Assembly: GCA_044450785.1 (NCBI GenBank)
Contig: JBIOJM010000412.1
Location: forward strand, 1-8,203
Length of the DNA: 8,203 bases
Direction: 5' to 3'
Source of the DNA: JBIOJM01 sp044450785
GTDB taxonomy: Bacteria; Planctomycetota; Planctomycetia; Isosphaerales; Isosphaeraceae
This document shows, one piece after another, positions 7,301 to 8,203 of the stretch. Both the position numbers and the translations under genes were made by a program. Numbering within the stretch: position 1 is the first letter of the stretch; each line of letters starts with the position of its first letter. The notes below the pieces were generated by a model. The model made no database searches, was not told the DNA's origin, and saw only the letters and a program-made list of their open reading frames with translations.

Positions 7301-7705
7301 TCATTTCGAGCCCGCCTTCGCCGGATTCCATTGAAACTGCGCCGATCGAGCGGAGACCAGCCGCAAGACCTCTTCGCCGGAGAACCCGAGATGCACGGCT
7401 TCCGTGAGGAACCTGTCGAGGATTTCGAGTAATCGCCGCCGGCGCGCATCCTTGGTCAACTCGCCTTTCGGCTCGGCGACGAACACCCCGCGACCGGGGC
7501 GATTGTTGAGCAAGCCGTCGCGCTCGAGCTCGGTGTAGGCCCGGGCGACGGTGTTGGGATTGACGACGAGCTCGCGCGAGAGCTGGCGCACCGAGGGCAA
7601 CTGCACTTCAGGCTTCAGGTCCCCACGGGCGATCGCCTCGCGGACCTGCTGCACCAGTTGCTGGTAAATCGGCAGGCGGCTCGCGCTGTTGATTTCATAC
7701 TGCAT
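7301..7705 (-). CDS. GntR family transcriptional regulator, YtrA subfamily
   Basis: This is the probable repressor of the ABC operon. With ATG at 7703-7705 it has 134 residues. The winged helix-turn-helix covers about 10-77, with PIYQQLVQQVREAIARGDL (12-30), LPSVRQLSRELVVNPNTVARAYTELERDGLL (36-66) and wing GRGVFV (71-76), which are classic GntR features. The remaining 57 residues are too short for a FadR or UTRA ligand domain, matching the YtrA subfamily, whose members are usually 120-130 residues and sit beside ABC transporter genes. The longest frame begins at a TTG 19 codons upstream, but that part runs through the operator and promoter; AGGTG lies 5 bases before the ATG. A perfect inverted repeat 18 bases upstream of the start is the likely binding site, giving negative autoregulation of the operon. 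The inducer is unknown; relatives respond to cell-wall-active antibiotics. Confidence 0.93.
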   Translation of the reverse strand: MQYEINSASRLPIYQQLVQQVREAIARGDLKPEVQLPSVRQLSRELVVNPNTVARAYTELERDGLLNNRPGRGVFVAEPKGELTKDARRRRLLEILDRFLTEAVHLGFSGEEVLRLVSARSAQFQWNPAKAGSK

Positions 7706-7722
7706 GTGGGCACCTGGATTAA

Positions 7723-7745
7723 CTGTATTAATAGTCTTAATACAG
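7723..7745. promoter_or_regulatory. Operator for the GntR repressor
   Basis: CTGTATTAA (7723-7731), spacer TAGTC, TTAATACAG (7737-7745) form a perfect 9-bp inverted repeat. It is AT-rich in otherwise GC-rich DNA and lies 18 bases upstream of the repressor start. The core GTATTA/TAATAC fits the symmetric AT-rich sites bound by YtrA-type GntR dimers. It overlaps the probable -10 element, so binding would block RNA polymerase. Binding itself is inferred. Confidence 0.8.
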
Positions 7746-7762
7746 ATAGGCGCGGAAGTCAA
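7734..7762 (-). promoter_or_regulatory. Probable promoter of the GntR-ABC operon
   Basis: On the minus strand TTGACT (plus 7757-7762) matches the -35 consensus at five of six positions. At 17-base spacing the -10 position reads TAAGAC (plus 7734-7739), a weak match; TATTAA (plus 7738-7743) is a better hexamer but at 13-14 bases is too close. Either choice lies within the operator. Transcription would start near 7727, leaving a leader of about 20 bases before the ATG. Confidence 0.5.
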
Positions 7763-7812
7763 GAGCGATTTGGATGAGGAGAACGATTTTCAGCGACCGC
7801 CTCGCACTGGGG

Positions 7813-7827
7813 TGATGAGAAGGTTGG
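7813..7827. repeat. Dispersed repeat module, diverged copy 1
   Basis: TGATGAGAAGGTTGG differs at two positions from the module at 7912-7925 and 8085-8098, counting one inserted base. The bases on its left (CGATTTTCAGC near 7786) also resemble those left of copy 3 (CGATTTCCAAAGC near 8041), suggesting a longer decayed unit. Confidence 0.45.
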
Positions 7828-7910
7828 ACGGCTCGGCCCTTGCAGAATCCGACTGAGAACGGTGTCCAAGCAAACTGAGAATTGCCCCGTCCACCCCCCC
7901 TGGCCCTGGG

Positions 7911-7970
7911 CTGATGAAAAGTTGGTGTTGCACAAGCTGCGCGTTCCTCTCGATTTGGTTGCGCGGTTTT
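7911..7970. repeat. Dispersed repeat module, copy 2
   Basis: It begins CTGATGAAAAGTTGG and continues with TTGCAC, GCTG, GTTC and TTGCGCG blocks that recur in the same order after 8084. It directly precedes the first C7/G7 hairpin. The preceding bases CCCTGGGCTGATGAAAAG also match copy 3 closely. Confidence 0.65.
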
Positions 7971-8002
7971 CCCCCCCTTGTGAAGGGGGGGCCAGGGGGG
8001 GT
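7971..8002. repeat. C7TT/AAG7 hairpin repeat, copy 1
   Basis: CCCCCCCTT (7971-7979), loop GTG, AAGGGGGGG (7983-7991) form a perfect 9-bp stem; CCA and a second G7 run plus T follow. The copy at 8171-8202 has the same layout with a different loop. The compensated palindrome with a free G-tract resembles REP-type elements mobilised by RAYT transposases, or a G-quadruplex-forming site; neither is shown. Confidence 0.75.
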
Positions 8003-8083
8003 GGTCCGGGCACGATCAGTCACCCGGGAACAGTCGTTTTCGATTTCCAAAGCTCCCGCGCCAGCCCCCCGGGCTACCCTGGC

Positions 8084-8143
8084 CTGATGAAAAGTTGGGC
8101 TTGCACCGGCTGAGTGTTCATCCCGTTTTTGTTGCGCGCGATC
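8084..8143. repeat. Dispersed repeat module, copy 3
   Basis: CTGATGAAAAGTTGG is identical to copy 2 over 15 bases, then TTGCAC, GCTG, GTTC and TTGCGCG follow in the same order with scattered differences. The second C7/G7 hairpin begins about 30 bases after it, so module and hairpin occur twice in the same order. Confidence 0.65.
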
Positions 8144-8170
8144 CCCCGTTACTAACACGCCATCCTATTT

Positions 8171-8202
8171 CCCCCCCTTCGCAAGGGGGGGTCAGGGGGG
8201 GT
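8171..8202. repeat. C7TT/AAG7 hairpin repeat, copy 2
   Basis: CCCCCCCTT (8171-8179), loop CGC, AAGGGGGGG (8183-8191), then TCA and a second G7 run plus T. It starts exactly 200 bases after copy 1. The stem is identical and only the loop and two linker bases differ, as expected for an element kept for its structure. It lies at the window edge and may extend beyond it. Confidence 0.75.
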
Positions 8203-8203
8203 A

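Larger units (their letters stand above)
7763..8203. other. Gene-free region filled with short repeats
   Basis: These 441 bases contain no ORF with a recognisable protein. Open frames exist on both strands, but they read straight through the G7/C7 hairpins and give low-complexity Pro/Gly/Arg peptides, so I regard them as non-coding. The region holds two hairpin repeats (7971-8002 and 8171-8202) and three copies of a TGATGAAAAGTTGG-type repeat. It probably separates the operon from an upstream neighbour outside the window. Confidence 0.7.

Noticed and set aside
7285..7449. 55-residue N-terminal extension of the ABC ATPase
   Set aside because: It overlaps the repressor gene, is rich in Arg and Ser as expected of an out-of-frame read, and the usual ATPase N terminus (ILTEQLTKYYG) begins right after the ATG with a good Shine-Dalgarno site.
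7706..7762. 19-residue N-terminal extension of the GntR regulator from a TTG
   Set aside because: It would place the -35 box and the perfect inverted repeat inside the coding region, and the family normally begins just before the PIYQQ segment.
7790..8158. A 122-codon minus-strand frame and an 83-codon plus-strand frame over the repeats
   Set aside because: Both read through the C7/G7 hairpins and the dispersed module, giving Pro/Gly/Arg-rich peptides with no domain and no credible ribosome binding site.
7971..8203. CRISPR array or rho-independent terminator pair
   Set aside because: There are only two copies, 200 bases apart, with no uniform spacers; the stems are followed by G runs rather than T-tracts on either strand in a terminator-like position.

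Overview
The window is GC-rich DNA that looks like a planctomycete chromosome (Planctomycetota, perhaps near Isosphaeraceae or Gemmataceae). The main marker is an adjacent pair of phylum-typical exported proteins: a 'Planctomycete cytochrome c' protein (PSCyt1/DUF1549/DUF1553) followed by a DUF1501 protein. Family-level placement is a guess. All six genes I accept lie on the minus strand, so transcription runs from high to low coordinates.

Layout in transcription order. Positions 7763-8203 hold no convincing gene; they contain two copies of a G7/C7 hairpin repeat exactly 200 bases apart and three diverged copies of a second short repeat. Next is a tight four-gene operon: a short YtrA-type GntR repressor (7301-7705), an ABC transporter ATPase (6328-7284), a membrane protein with a large probably extracytoplasmic domain and a C-terminal zinc ribbon (4835-6331), and a six-helix ABC-2 type permease (4062-4742). 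A perfect 9-bp inverted repeat (7723-7745) just upstream of the repressor gene overlaps a plausible promoter and is the likely autoregulatory operator. After a 148-base gap comes a two-gene operon: the cytochrome-c-like PSCyt1/DUF1549/DUF1553 protein (1652-3913) and the Tat-exported DUF1501 protein (82-1599). A perfect 8-bp hairpin (1622-1640) sits between them. The window ends with a GC-rich hairpin after the DUF1501 stop and two copies of another short direct repeat (1-55).

How the genes work together. In the first operon the repressor probably senses a small molecule or envelope stress and releases expression of an ABC exporter made of the ATPase and the permease. The zinc-ribbon membrane protein is translationally coupled to the ATPase and is probably an accessory or sensor subunit. 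The layout resembles the Bacillus ytr operon (GntR, ATPase, membrane proteins). In the second operon, the two proteins belong to families that are co-encoded in many copies in planctomycete genomes and act outside the cytoplasm; their biochemical role is not settled.

Start codons were re-chosen for five of the six genes, because the longest open frames begin at upstream TTG codons or at sites without a Shine-Dalgarno sequence, while good Shine-Dalgarno sites sit before internal ATGs. I see no tRNA, rRNA, CRISPR array, transposase or integrase. The best candidates for something undescribed are the zinc-ribbon membrane subunit of the ABC operon and the intergenic repeat cluster; neither amounts to a clear new defence or metabolic system.
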